A stretch of DNA of 64,000 nucleotides, taken from Calditrichota bacterium. GTDB taxonomy: Bacteria > Electryoneota > RPQS01. A program made the position numbers and the translations under genes. The notes below the pieces were generated by a model. The model did not search any database. It was not told the origin of the DNA and saw only the letters and a program-made list of their open reading frames with translations. Numbering within the stretch: position 1 is the first letter of the stretch; the number at the start of each line of letters is the position of its first letter. Below are positions 23,706 through 32,048 of this stretch, piece after piece. The stretch is taken from positions 1,054,001 through 1,118,000 of the forward strand of contig JACJWA010000001.1 of NCBI GenBank assembly GCA_020637395.1, read 5' to 3'.

Positions 23706-25705
23706 GGGTACTTCAGCTTGAGAAAGTGGGAGTGTTCTTCCCGGGCAGAACCTTGTTCTCCGGGATCAGCTGGTCTGTCTTTCGCGGACAACGCGTTGGC
23801 TTGGTCGGAGTGAACGGTGCGGGAAAGAGCACTCTTCTGAAGATCATCGCTGGAGATGCGTCCGCCTCGGAGGGGCAGGTCTCGCTTGCCCGAGACGCTA
23901 CTGCAGGGTATCTTCCGCAGAGCGGCGTGGCCTTTCGAGGAAGCGAGTTGTTTGCGGAGGCATTCTCCGGTTTGCCGGACATTCCGCATCTGTTGCGGCA
24001 GCTCGAAGAGGCTCGTACTCTTCTGCCCGTAGCTCCGCACGACGAGGCGCTGCTTGAATTGGTTGGTGTGCTTGAGCATCGCTTCCACATGCTTGAAGGG
24101 TATCGCGCGGAGGCAAAAGTCGCGGCTGTTCTGGGCGGTCTGGGTTTCAAAGAGAGCGATTTTCGACGCAGCACGGAAGAATTCTCGGGCGGCTGGCAAA
24201 TGCGCATTGCCTTGTCCAAACTGCTGCTCCATGATCCGGATATTCTGCTTTTGGACGAGCCCACGAATCACCTTGACCTGCAAACCGTTCTCTGGCTGGA
24301 AGGCTTTCTAAGGGAATTCAACGGTGCCGTAATTCTGGTCAGCCATGATCGTGAATTTCTGGATGGGATGATCACGGAAATCGCAGAACTTGCGTTCGGA
24401 AGATTGACTCTGTATCCTGGAAACTACTCAGACTATGAAGCGGGCCGCGAAGAGCGGGAGCAGTTGCTGATCAAAGAACAAGAGAAGGTGGACACAGAGC
24501 GGAAGCACCTTGAGAAATTTGTCGAGAGATTCAGATACAAGGCGAGCAAGGCGACGCAGGCGCAGAGCCGTCTGAAGAGATTGGAGAAGCTTGAAGACGT
24601 TGAGCAGCTTGCTCACACAAAGAGTATTCATTTCCGTTTTCCGGAAGCGGAAGCCTCCGGGAAGTGGGTCCTGGAACTCTCGAGAGCGGGGAAGTCCTAT
24701 GGAAGTTTGAGCGTGTTTGAAGGGCTCGACTTCGTCGTGCAGCGAGGGGAGAGAATTGCACTCGTTGGAGCAAATGGCGCGGGGAAATCCACACTTTGTC
24801 GTCTGATTAGCAGACAGGAAACTCCCACGCAGGGAACTGTTGACCTTGGACACAATGTGAAAGTTGAGTTCTTCGCGCAGGAAGCAGAGTCCGGTTTGAA
24901 TCTTGAAGCTACTGTGCTTGAAGAGGCAGAAGCCGAGAATCGCTCTATGTCTCAGTCGGAACTTCGCGGGCTGCTGGGAGCGTTCTTGTTTCAAGGGGAC
25001 GATGTTCACAAGCGGGTAAAAGTGCTCTCCGGAGGCGAGAAGTCAAGACTTGCGTTGGCCAAACTGCTCCTTCGTCCCGCGAACTTTCTGATTCTTGACG
25101 AACCGACGAACCATTTGGACATGGCATCGCAAGATGTACTTCTGGATGCCCTGAAGCATTACGGCGGGACTCTGCTCATCGTCAGCCATGATCGCTTCTT
25201 TCTGGATCGGCTCGTTGGACGAGTTCTTGAATTGGAAGCCGGCAGGCTCCGCGACTGGCCGGGTACTCTTTCGGATTTCCTGGAGCGCAAGGGATTGTCC
25301 GAGAGATCCAGATCTGAAAGCGGTGCACCGCAGGCCAAGCAGGTTGATCTATCAGTCGGCAAGTTGGATGGCGCGAAACGAGAAAAAGAACTTAAGCGTC
25401 TGGAAGCTGAAATCAGAAACCGCTACTCTGCGGAGCTCACCGCACTAAAGACCGAAGCTGAGCGCTGCGAGCAGAGAATTGCGCGACTGGAAGCTCGACA
25501 GCAGGAGATTGAAGTGCTTCTTGCTGACTCCGAATTCTATGGAAATCCGGCGAAGTCCGGGGCAACGGTGCAGGAGTACAAGCGAATTCGCGAAGACGTG
25601 CCGAGACTTTACGACCAATGGCAAGAGGCGGAACGCCGACTTGCCAAGCTGGAAATGTCTAAAAATATTGAACTTGAAAAAGTTCGTGCGACCGAAAACG
25701 CTTGA
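23702..25705 (+). CDS. ABC-F family ATPase (Uup/EttA-like ribosome-associated)
   Basis: A soluble protein of 667 residues with two ABC ATPase domains and no membrane segment, hence a translation-associated ABC-F factor rather than a transporter. The first Walker A is GVNGAGKST (about 39-47) with signature FSGGWQMRIAL and Walker B LLLDEPTNHLD. A charged linker of about 60 residues (the tRNA-interacting arm) precedes the second Walker A, GANGAGKST, with signature LSGGEKSRLALAKLLL and LILDEPTNHLD. The C-terminal 120 residues form a Glu/Lys/Arg-rich coiled coil as in Uup. Its stop codon lies within the promoter of the next unit. Confidence 0.9.
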   Translation: MRVLQLEKVGVFFPGRTLFSGISWSVFRGQRVGLVGVNGAGKSTLLKIIAGDASASEGQVSLARDATAGYLPQSGVAFRGSELFAEAFSGLPDIPHLLRQLEEARTLLPVAPHDEALLELVGVLEHRFHMLEGYRAEAKVAAVLGGLGFKESDFRRSTEEFSGGWQMRIALSKLLLHDPDILLLDEPTNHLDLQTVLWLEGFLREFNGAVILVSHDREFLDGMITEIAELAFGRLTLYPGNYSDYEAGREEREQLLIKEQEKVDTERKHLEKFVERFRYKASKATQAQSRLKRLEKLEDVEQLAHTKSIHFRFPEAEASGKWVLELSRAGKSYGSLSVFEGLDFVVQRGERIALVGANGAGKSTLCRLISRQETPTQGTVDLGHNVKVEFFAQEAESGLNLEATVLEEAEAENRSMSQSELRGLLGAFLFQGDDVHKRVKVLSGGEKSRLALAKLLLRPANFLILDEPTNHLDMASQDVLLDALKHYGGTLLIVSHDRFFLDRLVGRVLELEAGRLRDWPGTLSDFLERKGLSERSRSESGAPQAKQVDLSVGKLDGAKREKELKRLEAEIRNRYSAELTALKTEAERCEQRIARLEARQQEIEVLLADSEFYGNPAKSGATVQEYKRIREDVPRLYDQWQEAERRLAKLEMSKNIELEKVRATENA

Positions 25706-25730
25706 CAATCCAGCAACTCGTTGCTATATT
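25702..25730 (+). promoter_or_regulatory. Near-consensus promoter of the arcC-sucCD-ndk unit
   Basis: TTGACA (25702-25707), a 17-nt spacer and TATATT (25725-25730). The -35 box overlaps the stop codon of the ABC-F gene. Transcription would begin near 25737, leaving a leader of about 29 nt that lacks a Shine-Dalgarno sequence. The spacer end AACTCGTTG plus N plus TATATT recurs in the promoter at 63107-63135. Confidence 0.75.
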
Positions 25731-25765
25731 AATAGTTTACCAACACTAACCTCTCATCATACTCC

Positions 25766-26722
25766 ATGGCGGTCAAGTCACGCATCGCGGTTGTGGCACT
25801 GGGCGGAAATGCGATCTCTTCGCCCGACGAGCCGGACACTATCGCCAATCAATTCAGCCACTCACGCAGCGCTCTACAAGGCGTCGCAGAGTTGCTGCAG
25901 CGCGGATACAAACTCGCGATTACGCACGGTAACGGGCCGCAAGTCGGCAATGCGCTTCTGCGCGTTGAACTGGCGCACGGCAGAACCCCTGACCTGCCGC
26001 TTGGTGTAATCGTTGCGGACACTGAAGGCGGCATGGGGTACATGATTGAGCAGTGTCTGCAAAATGTCCTCTTGCAAAAAGGACTCGGTCACGTCGAAGT
26101 AGTGACCATTGTCTCGCAGGTTGTGGTGGACCCCAACGATCCGGCATTGCTTGCTCCGACAAAATTCGTAGGACAGTTTTACACGCAAGAAGAAGCGCAG
26201 CAGAAAGCGCGTGAGGTTGGTTGGACGGTCAAAGAAAACGGCTCCCGTGGCTGGCGGCGGGTCGTCGGCAGCCCAATGCCCCTGGAAATCCTGAACCACT
26301 CGGTGATACGTCAGTTGGTGCATGCCGGTCACGTTGTGATATCCGCCGGCGGAGGCGGCATTCCCGTGTACCGCGAAGCGGATGGCTGGCTCGAGGGAAT
26401 TGATGCCGTCATTGACAAGGATCGTGCATCGGCCGTTCTTGGCAGAGACATTGATGCTCAAGATCTCTTCATTCTCACCGCAACTCCGACCGTTTCTTTG
26501 AACTTCGGGAAGCCTGATCAAAAGGACTTACCACGATTGTCGGTTAGTGAGGCTGAAAAGTACCTTACCGCGGGACAGTTTCCCTCGGGAAGCATGGGTC
26601 CCAAGGTGGAAGCCGCGATCAAGTTCCTGCGGGAAGGCGGCGAGCGCGTGCTGATTTGTGATCTTGCGCGCTTTGTAGAGAGCCTGGATGGACATTCCGG
26701 GACTTGGATTTTGCCCGATTAG
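25766..26722 (+). CDS. arcC: Carbamate kinase
   Basis: Transfers phosphate between carbamoyl phosphate and ADP, normally to make ATP in arginine or purine catabolism. The family blocks are VVALGGNAI (residues 9-17), THGNGPQVGNALL, and ISAGGGGIPV, and the length of 318 residues is typical. No arginine deiminase or ornithine carbamoyltransferase gene is in the window. The gene is instead followed 23 nt later by sucC and sucD, whose enzymes also make ATP by substrate-level phosphorylation. The ATG at 25766 follows a near-consensus promoter. Confidence 0.93.
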   Translation: MAVKSRIAVVALGGNAISSPDEPDTIANQFSHSRSALQGVAELLQRGYKLAITHGNGPQVGNALLRVELAHGRTPDLPLGVIVADTEGGMGYMIEQCLQNVLLQKGLGHVEVVTIVSQVVVDPNDPALLAPTKFVGQFYTQEEAQQKAREVGWTVKENGSRGWRRVVGSPMPLEILNHSVIRQLVHAGHVVISAGGGGIPVYREADGWLEGIDAVIDKDRASAVLGRDIDAQDLFILTATPTVSLNFGKPDQKDLPRLSVSEAEKYLTAGQFPSGSMGPKVEAAIKFLREGGERVLICDLARFVESLDGHSGTWILPD

Positions 26723-26745
26723 TAACTACACATACACTCTCATTC

Positions 26746-27906
26746 ATGAAAATTCACGAGTACCAAGCAAAACAACTGTTGTCGAGATACGGTGTGCCGG
26801 TTCCCAAGGGTACCCCGGCGCAGACTGCCGATGATGCCGTTCGGGCCGGTCTGAGTCTAGGCGGTTTTCCGGTCGTCGTCAAGGCCCAAATCCATGCAGG
26901 TGGCCGCGGCAAGGGCGGCGGCGTAAAGCTTGCCAAGTCCGAAGCTGAGTTGAAGACATATGTTTCTCAGATTCTGGGCATGCAGCTTGTCACGCATCAG
27001 ACGGGATCTGCCGGTCAAAAAGTTCAGCGCCTTCTGATTGAAGAAGGAATGAAGATTGACCGCGAATTCTACGCCGGAATTCTCTTGGATCGCGCGCAGT
27101 CCAGAAACGTCTTCATGGTGTCCACCGAGGGCGGCATGGACATCGAAGAGGTTGCGGCCAAGACACCTGAGAAGATTGTCAAAGTTGCAATTGATCCCGC
27201 TTCGGGATTTCAGCCGCACCATGCGCGCAGGCTGGCTTTTGCGCTCGGACTGAGCGGCGCGGCCTTCAAGTCAGCAGTCACCTGTTTTCAGAATCTGTAC
27301 AAGGCCTATGTTGAGCTGGATTGCAGCCTGGTCGAAATCAATCCCCTGATACTGTCGGGCGACAAGATCATTGCGCTCGATGCAAAAGTGAACTTCGACG
27401 ACAATGCACTATTCCGCCATGCGGAGTTTGCGGACCTGCGCGATCTTGCCGAAGAAGACCCTGCTGAGATCGAAGCTTCAAAGCACAATCTGAATTTCAT
27501 CAAGCTCGATGGAAACATCGGCTGCATGGTGAATGGTGCGGGTCTGGCCATGGCCACGATGGATATCATCAAACTGCACGGCGGTGATCCCGCGAACTTT
27601 CTGGACGTCGGAGGCGGCGCGAATGCGACGACCGTCGCGGCGGCTTTTCAGATCATTTTGGCGGATCCCAATGTCAAGGCGATCCTGATTAACATCTTTG
27701 GCGGTATCGTGCGCTGCGACCGCGTAGCCGGTGGCGTTATTGAAGCGGCTAAGACAGAGCACGTGGCCATTCCCGTGGTCGTCAGGCTGGAAGGCAACAA
27801 CGCTGAGCTGGCTGGCGAAATGCTTCGTGACTCAGGATTGAATTTCATTGTCGCAGGCGACTTGACGGATGCGGCGGAAAAAGCCTGTGCGGCGGTGAAA
27901 GGGTAA
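26746..27906 (+). CDS. sucC: Succinyl-CoA synthetase, beta subunit
   Basis: The ATP-grasp subunit of the TCA-cycle enzyme that converts succinyl-CoA, NDP and phosphate to succinate, NTP and CoA. It opens with the characteristic MKIHEYQAKQLLSRYGVPVP and has VVKAQIHAGGRGKGGGVKLA in the nucleotide-binding region and a late GGIVRCD segment near the CoA-ligase part. It is 386 residues. The ATG at 26746 is chosen by family alignment; upstream in-frame codons run back into arcC. sucD follows after 5 nt. Confidence 0.96.
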   Translation: MKIHEYQAKQLLSRYGVPVPKGTPAQTADDAVRAGLSLGGFPVVVKAQIHAGGRGKGGGVKLAKSEAELKTYVSQILGMQLVTHQTGSAGQKVQRLLIEEGMKIDREFYAGILLDRAQSRNVFMVSTEGGMDIEEVAAKTPEKIVKVAIDPASGFQPHHARRLAFALGLSGAAFKSAVTCFQNLYKAYVELDCSLVEINPLILSGDKIIALDAKVNFDDNALFRHAEFADLRDLAEEDPAEIEASKHNLNFIKLDGNIGCMVNGAGLAMATMDIIKLHGGDPANFLDVGGGANATTVAAAFQIILADPNVKAILINIFGGIVRCDRVAGGVIEAAKTEHVAIPVVVRLEGNNAELAGEMLRDSGLNFIVAGDLTDAAEKACAAVKG

Positions 27907-27911
27907 AGAAC

Positions 27912-28787
27912 ATGTCCATTTTCCTCAACAAGAATACCAAAATAATCGTTCAGGGCATCACGGGTTCGGAAGGTTCCTTCCATACCCGACAAATGCTCGA
28001 GTACAATACCGCCGTGGTCGGAGGCGTGACGCCAGGAAAGGGCGGAACCCTTTTCGAAGAGAAAGTGCCGATCTTCAACAGCGTGCGAGATGCGGTGGAC
28101 GGCACGGGTGCCAATGCAAGCATCATCTTTGTTCCTCCCGCGTTTGCCGCGGATGCCATGCTTGAAGCGATTGACGCGGGCGTGGAGTTCATCGTCACGA
28201 TCACAGAGGGAATCCCTGTTCGCGACATGGTCACGGTTAAGCATGCGCTGAGCGGTTCGCGTTCCCGTCTGGTCGGACCCAATTGTCCCGGTGTGATCAC
28301 GCCTGGAATCGGTAAGATGGGAATCATGCCCGCCTTTATTCACAAGGAAGGGCGATGCGGACTCATCAGCCGCAGCGGAACGCTGACTTACGAAGCCGTG
28401 AAGCAGTTAAGCGATCGAAACATCGGCCAATCCACCTGCGTCGGTATCGGTGGTGATCCCGTTCCCGGATCGAGTTTCCTCGATGTGTTGAAGCTTTTCA
28501 AGGATGATCCCGACACGGACGCGGTAGTGATGATCGGTGAAATCGGTGGCTCCGCAGAAGAAGAAGCCGCAGAATTCATCGCCAGCGAATTCAAGAAGCC
28601 CTTAGTTGGCTTCATCGCGGGCCAGACCGCCCCTCCGGGCAGACGCATGGGGCATGCTGGAGCGATCATCGCCGGTGGAAAAGGAACCGCCAAGGAGAAA
28701 TTCGCCGCGTTGGAAAAGGCGGGCATTCATGTTGCCAAGTCCCCGGCGGACATTGGCGCGACCATGGCGAAAGTTTTGGGCAAATAA
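27912..28787 (+). CDS. sucD: Succinyl-CoA synthetase, alpha subunit
   Basis: Partner of SucC that binds CoA and carries the phosphohistidine intermediate. Visible are the CoA-binding Rossmann start VQGITGSEGSFHTRQM, GPNCPGVITPG, IGEIGGSAEEEAAE, and the active-site histidine in GRRMGHAGAIIAGGKGTA. The length of 291 residues is normal. It ends 33 nt before ndk; the NTP made by SucCD can be redistributed by that kinase, so the gene order has metabolic logic. Confidence 0.97.
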   Translation: MSIFLNKNTKIIVQGITGSEGSFHTRQMLEYNTAVVGGVTPGKGGTLFEEKVPIFNSVRDAVDGTGANASIIFVPPAFAADAMLEAIDAGVEFIVTITEGIPVRDMVTVKHALSGSRSRLVGPNCPGVITPGIGKMGIMPAFIHKEGRCGLISRSGTLTYEAVKQLSDRNIGQSTCVGIGGDPVPGSSFLDVLKLFKDDPDTDAVVMIGEIGGSAEEEAAEFIASEFKKPLVGFIAGQTAPPGRRMGHAGAIIAGGKGTAKEKFAALEKAGIHVAKSPADIGATMAKVLGK

Positions 28788-28820
28788 GAAACGTTACACA
28801 GTCAAACAGCAAGGGATACG

Positions 28821-29222
28821 ATGGAACGCACATTGATGATCATCAAGCCGGACGCAGTGGGTGCCAAGCACATTGGTGATATTGTCGCGCGAGTGGAGAA
28901 GGAAGGATTCAACATCACGGGTCTGCGCTATGTCCAGTTGACCAAAGAGCAGGCCGGTGAGTTCTATGCCGTTCACAAGGAAAGGCCGTTTTACGGCGAC
29001 TTGGTTCGATACATGACCAGTGGTCCCGTGGTGGTTGGTCGCCTCGAGCGTGACAATGCCGTGAATCACTGGCGCACGGTAATTGGCGCAACTGATCCGC
29101 AGAAAGCTGATCCGGGTACGATTCGCAAGCTGTTTGGCACGAACATCGAGTCGAATGCCGTCCATGGCTCCGATTCGCCTGAGAATGGTGACAAGGAAAC
29201 GGCGTTCTTTTTCGGCGCGTGA
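28821..29222 (+). CDS. ndk: Nucleoside diphosphate kinase
   Basis: Exchanges the gamma phosphate between nucleoside triphosphates and diphosphates through a phosphohistidine. The N-terminal ERTLMIIKPDAV and the active-site NAVHGSDSPE (His115) are intact; 133 residues is slightly short but complete. An AAGGGA ribosome site precedes the ATG. It overlaps the next gene by 4 nt. Confidence 0.97.
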   Translation: MERTLMIIKPDAVGAKHIGDIVARVEKEGFNITGLRYVQLTKEQAGEFYAVHKERPFYGDLVRYMTSGPVVVGRLERDNAVNHWRTVIGATDPQKADPGTIRKLFGTNIESNAVHGSDSPENGDKETAFFFGA

Positions 29223-29977
29223 TTCCTGAAGTTTCGGCATATGGTGGTGCTCTGCGCCGCGGCCCCGGTCCCGGGTGGTTCCTGACAGCGTGTGCCGTGT
29301 TTCTGGTTCTTGTTGCTTTGTCCGAGTCGTGGAATGTCTTGCTTCCTCTTGCAAGCATGGCCTTGGTTGCCGCCATTCTGTTGCGCACGCAGCTCGCGAA
29401 TGTCGTTACTGGATTTAAATCGTCCCGATTCTTTCTTCTGACGGCGCTCGTGTTCCATCTTCTGTTCCGGGTGTGGCTCATGTACGGCGGCGGCGAGCTT
29501 GGATGGGAAGAGCATGTTCAAAGTACTGCGTTCTTCATGCTTAGACTTGTTCTGTTCATTCTTGTCACGACCATTTTGCTTTCTCAATACTCTCCTACGG
29601 ACTATGCTGAGGCTGCGGCAGGCGGACTGGGTAAGCTGCTTGGGTGGGACTTTGCAAGGCACATCGGTTTGATCGTCGCCCTGTCCCTGTCCTTGCTACC
29701 GGCATTGAAGCTGCATTTTGAAGATAGAAAACTGGCCAGGCGCCTGCGCGGAGTGGACCAGTCCAACACTCTTGCGTTCCGTTTAAGTCTCGCACGACAG
29801 GAGTTCATTGCCGCAATGCGGTACGCTTTGGACTACTCGCGGACCTCGGCGATCGTGCTGTGGTCGAGGGGGTATCTGGAACGCGAACTACGTGATGAAC
29901 CTGCGATTACAAAAGCTGTTCCGACTACCGTTCTTTCAATCATCGTTCTCGGTTCAGTTTGCTTGAACATCCAATAG
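29219..29977 (+). CDS. EcfT-like transmembrane protein without nearby ATPase or S component
   Basis: A 252-residue membrane protein with about five to six hydrophobic helices. After a helix block (LIVALSLSLLPALKLHFED) come two short charged motifs, RRLRGVD and VLWSRGYLE, which match the position of the A-R-G motifs through which EcfT couples to its ATPases in energy-coupling-factor vitamin transporters. No ecfA or substrate-binding S gene is adjacent. The GTG start at 29219 overlaps the ndk stop. EcfT is the best assignment, but a related membrane protein is possible. Confidence 0.55.
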   Translation: MIPEVSAYGGALRRGPGPGWFLTACAVFLVLVALSESWNVLLPLASMALVAAILLRTQLANVVTGFKSSRFFLLTALVFHLLFRVWLMYGGGELGWEEHVQSTAFFMLRLVLFILVTTILLSQYSPTDYAEAAAGGLGKLLGWDFARHIGLIVALSLSLLPALKLHFEDRKLARRLRGVDQSNTLAFRLSLARQEFIAAMRYALDYSRTSAIVLWSRGYLERELRDEPAITKAVPTTVLSIIVLGSVCLNIQ

Positions 29978-29994
29978 ATCAAGCGAATCGTCTT

Positions 29995-30759
29995 GTGCGG
30001 GAAGCGAAGCGGTTCCGTTACCGGATTGATCTGCAATACGATGGAACAGACTTCTCAGGCATGCAACTACAGCCGGACCGCAGAACTGTCCAGCAATGCG
30101 TAGAGGAAGCTCTCCTGCCCTTGTTTGTAGAACCGGTTAGGCTTATTCCTTCAAGCCGGACGGATGCCGGAGTACATGCTCGACGGCAGGTCGCACACTT
30201 CGATGTGTCTTCGAGACGCAATCCTTTCGCCATTGTCAGGGCAGGGAATTCCGAATTGCCCGGTGATGTTCGAATTCTGGCTGCGGAGGAGAAGTCCGTT
30301 GATTTTCACGCCCGCTTTTCGGCTCGCTGGCGCGCTTATACTTATAGAATCTCGCTCGTGCCGGTAGCACTCGGCAGGCAATACGTCTGGCAGTTTCCGC
30401 AGAGAATTCGGACGGAACTGCTTCCGGAACTCGCCGCTCAAGTTATGGGGACGCACAGCTTTGAGGCCTTTGCGCATGAGAGCCCCCTTGAAAGGCACGA
30501 CTACGAATGCAGCGTGTATAAATCTGAGTGGACGATCGAAGAGAATCAACTCAAATACCACATTCAAGCAAGTCGTTTCGTGCATGGACTGGTCCGGATG
30601 CTGGTAGGAACCATGATTGATGTCGCTTGCGGACGAGGTTCTGCGACTTCCTTGACGGAAGTGCTGCTCAGCCGGGACAACCAGAACGCCGGGACCAAGG
30701 CACCTGCCTGCGGCCTGACGCTTGAGTCCGTGGGATACATGAATTGGCCGGGGCTATAG
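29995..30759 (+). CDS. truA: tRNA pseudouridine(38-40) synthase
   Basis: Isomerises uridines 38-40 in the anticodon stem-loop. The N-terminal YRIDLQYDGTDFSG and the catalytic block SSRTDAGVHA with Asp57 are clear, along with FHARFSARWRAYTYRI and the C-terminal RFVHGLVRMLVG. The GTG at 29995 is preferred (254 residues, family-like N-terminus); a TTG at 29959 inside the previous gene is also in frame. The usual GWQ after the FSG motif is GMQ. It ends 23 nt before the HtrA gene. Confidence 0.9.
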   Translation: MREAKRFRYRIDLQYDGTDFSGMQLQPDRRTVQQCVEEALLPLFVEPVRLIPSSRTDAGVHARRQVAHFDVSSRRNPFAIVRAGNSELPGDVRILAAEEKSVDFHARFSARWRAYTYRISLVPVALGRQYVWQFPQRIRTELLPELAAQVMGTHSFEAFAHESPLERHDYECSVYKSEWTIEENQLKYHIQASRFVHGLVRMLVGTMIDVACGRGSATSLTEVLLSRDNQNAGTKAPACGLTLESVGYMNWPGL

Positions 30760-30782
30760 GCCAAGTCAAGAGGCAGCTTCCA

Positions 30783-32048
30783 ATGAGTCGTTTCTGGAGT
30801 TATTTCGTCGTTGGATTGTTGGGCGGGCTGCTGATGTTGTGGCTGGTACAGCGCGATTATCGTCGTGAGCGTGAAGTGAACTCACTCACGCTTAAGCTTG
30901 ATTCGCTGCAGTTCTTGATTACGTCACTCGAACTTCGCTCTTCAAGTGTTCCCCTGGGTACGGATGAGAGGACCCAGCAGATACCGTACTCGGGTAGTGA
31001 ACCTGCCTTCAGCAGGGAAACACATCTCACGCGCGCCATTGCCATGACGTCCAGCGCGGTGGTCGGGATCAGCGTTGAGACCGTCACGGAAGTGGCCAAT
31101 CCGTTTGTTCCCCGGGATCCGTTCTTCAGGATGTTTCTGGATGAGCGCTACTGGCCTCGAACGGTCAAGAAGCAAGCGTCCAGCCTCGGCTCCGGCTTCA
31201 TTGTGACTGCGGACGGCTACATCGTGACGAATCAGCATGTCGTCGAAAATGCTGTCAAGGTGACGGTTACAACCACGCTTGGTCAGAAGTACGACGCAAA
31301 GGTTGTGGGAACCGATGAACTTCTTGACATGGCACTGCTCAAAATCGAGGGACTCGAGTTACCTTACATTGAATGGGCCAACAGCGACGAAGCTTTAGTC
31401 GGAGAGTGGGTGGTGGCTATCGGAAATCCCTATGGCCTCTTTGACATCAATGATGAACCGTCGGCTTCGGTGGGTGTGATTTCCGCGCTAAACCGGGACT
31501 TCGAGAGAGACTCCGACGGGCGACTCTACTCGGACATGATTCAGACCGACGCCGCGATTAACCGCGGCAACTCCGGCGGCCCGCTGATCAATGCCGATGG
31601 GCGAGCGGTCGGAATGAATACGCTGATCTTTACCGAAAGCGGCGGTTCCGTTGGGATTGGATTTGCCATTCCGTCGAATCGGATCGTAAACTCGATCGAA
31701 GATCTCCTGCGCGGCGGAGTTGATCGCAACTACTGGCTCGGTATCCGGGCCAATGACTTGCGCGGAGTGATGTGGCGTATGCTTGACTTGGCGGAGAATC
31801 GAGGCGCAGTCATCACCGGCGTGGACCCGGGAAGCCCCGCAGAGCGGGCAGGTATCAAGTCAGAAGACGTCATTCTTAAGATAAATGACCGCGAGATTAC
31901 ACGAGCAAAGGATGCCGTGGACTATGTTAACAACACGGACCTGCGCGTTGGTGACCGGCTCAAGATTGTGGTCAGCCGCCGAGGACAGATCATGACGAAG
32001 GATGTGGAACTTCTGCAAATCCCGCAAACCAAGTCTTACGACAGATGA
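30783..32048 (+). CDS. HtrA/Deg-family envelope serine protease with one PDZ domain
   Basis: A 421-residue trypsin-like protease anchored by an N-terminal helix (about residues 7-22). The catalytic triad is His152 (TNQHVV), Asp182 (LLDMALLK) and Ser264 (RGNSGGPL). A single PDZ domain covers about 315-405 (VDPGSPAERAGIKSEDVILK). One PDZ plus an anchor is the DegS-like layout, though here a DegS role in stress signalling is not shown. The ATG at 30783 follows from the membrane-anchor start MSRFWSYF. It overlaps purB by 4 nt. Confidence 0.9.
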   Translation: MSRFWSYFVVGLLGGLLMLWLVQRDYRREREVNSLTLKLDSLQFLITSLELRSSSVPLGTDERTQQIPYSGSEPAFSRETHLTRAIAMTSSAVVGISVETVTEVANPFVPRDPFFRMFLDERYWPRTVKKQASSLGSGFIVTADGYIVTNQHVVENAVKVTVTTTLGQKYDAKVVGTDELLDMALLKIEGLELPYIEWANSDEALVGEWVVAIGNPYGLFDINDEPSASVGVISALNRDFERDSDGRLYSDMIQTDAAINRGNSGGPLINADGRAVGMNTLIFTESGGSVGIGFAIPSNRIVNSIEDLLRGGVDRNYWLGIRANDLRGVMWRMLDLAENRGAVITGVDPGSPAERAGIKSEDVILKINDREITRAKDAVDYVNNTDLRVGDRLKIVVSRRGQIMTKDVELLQIPQTKSYDR

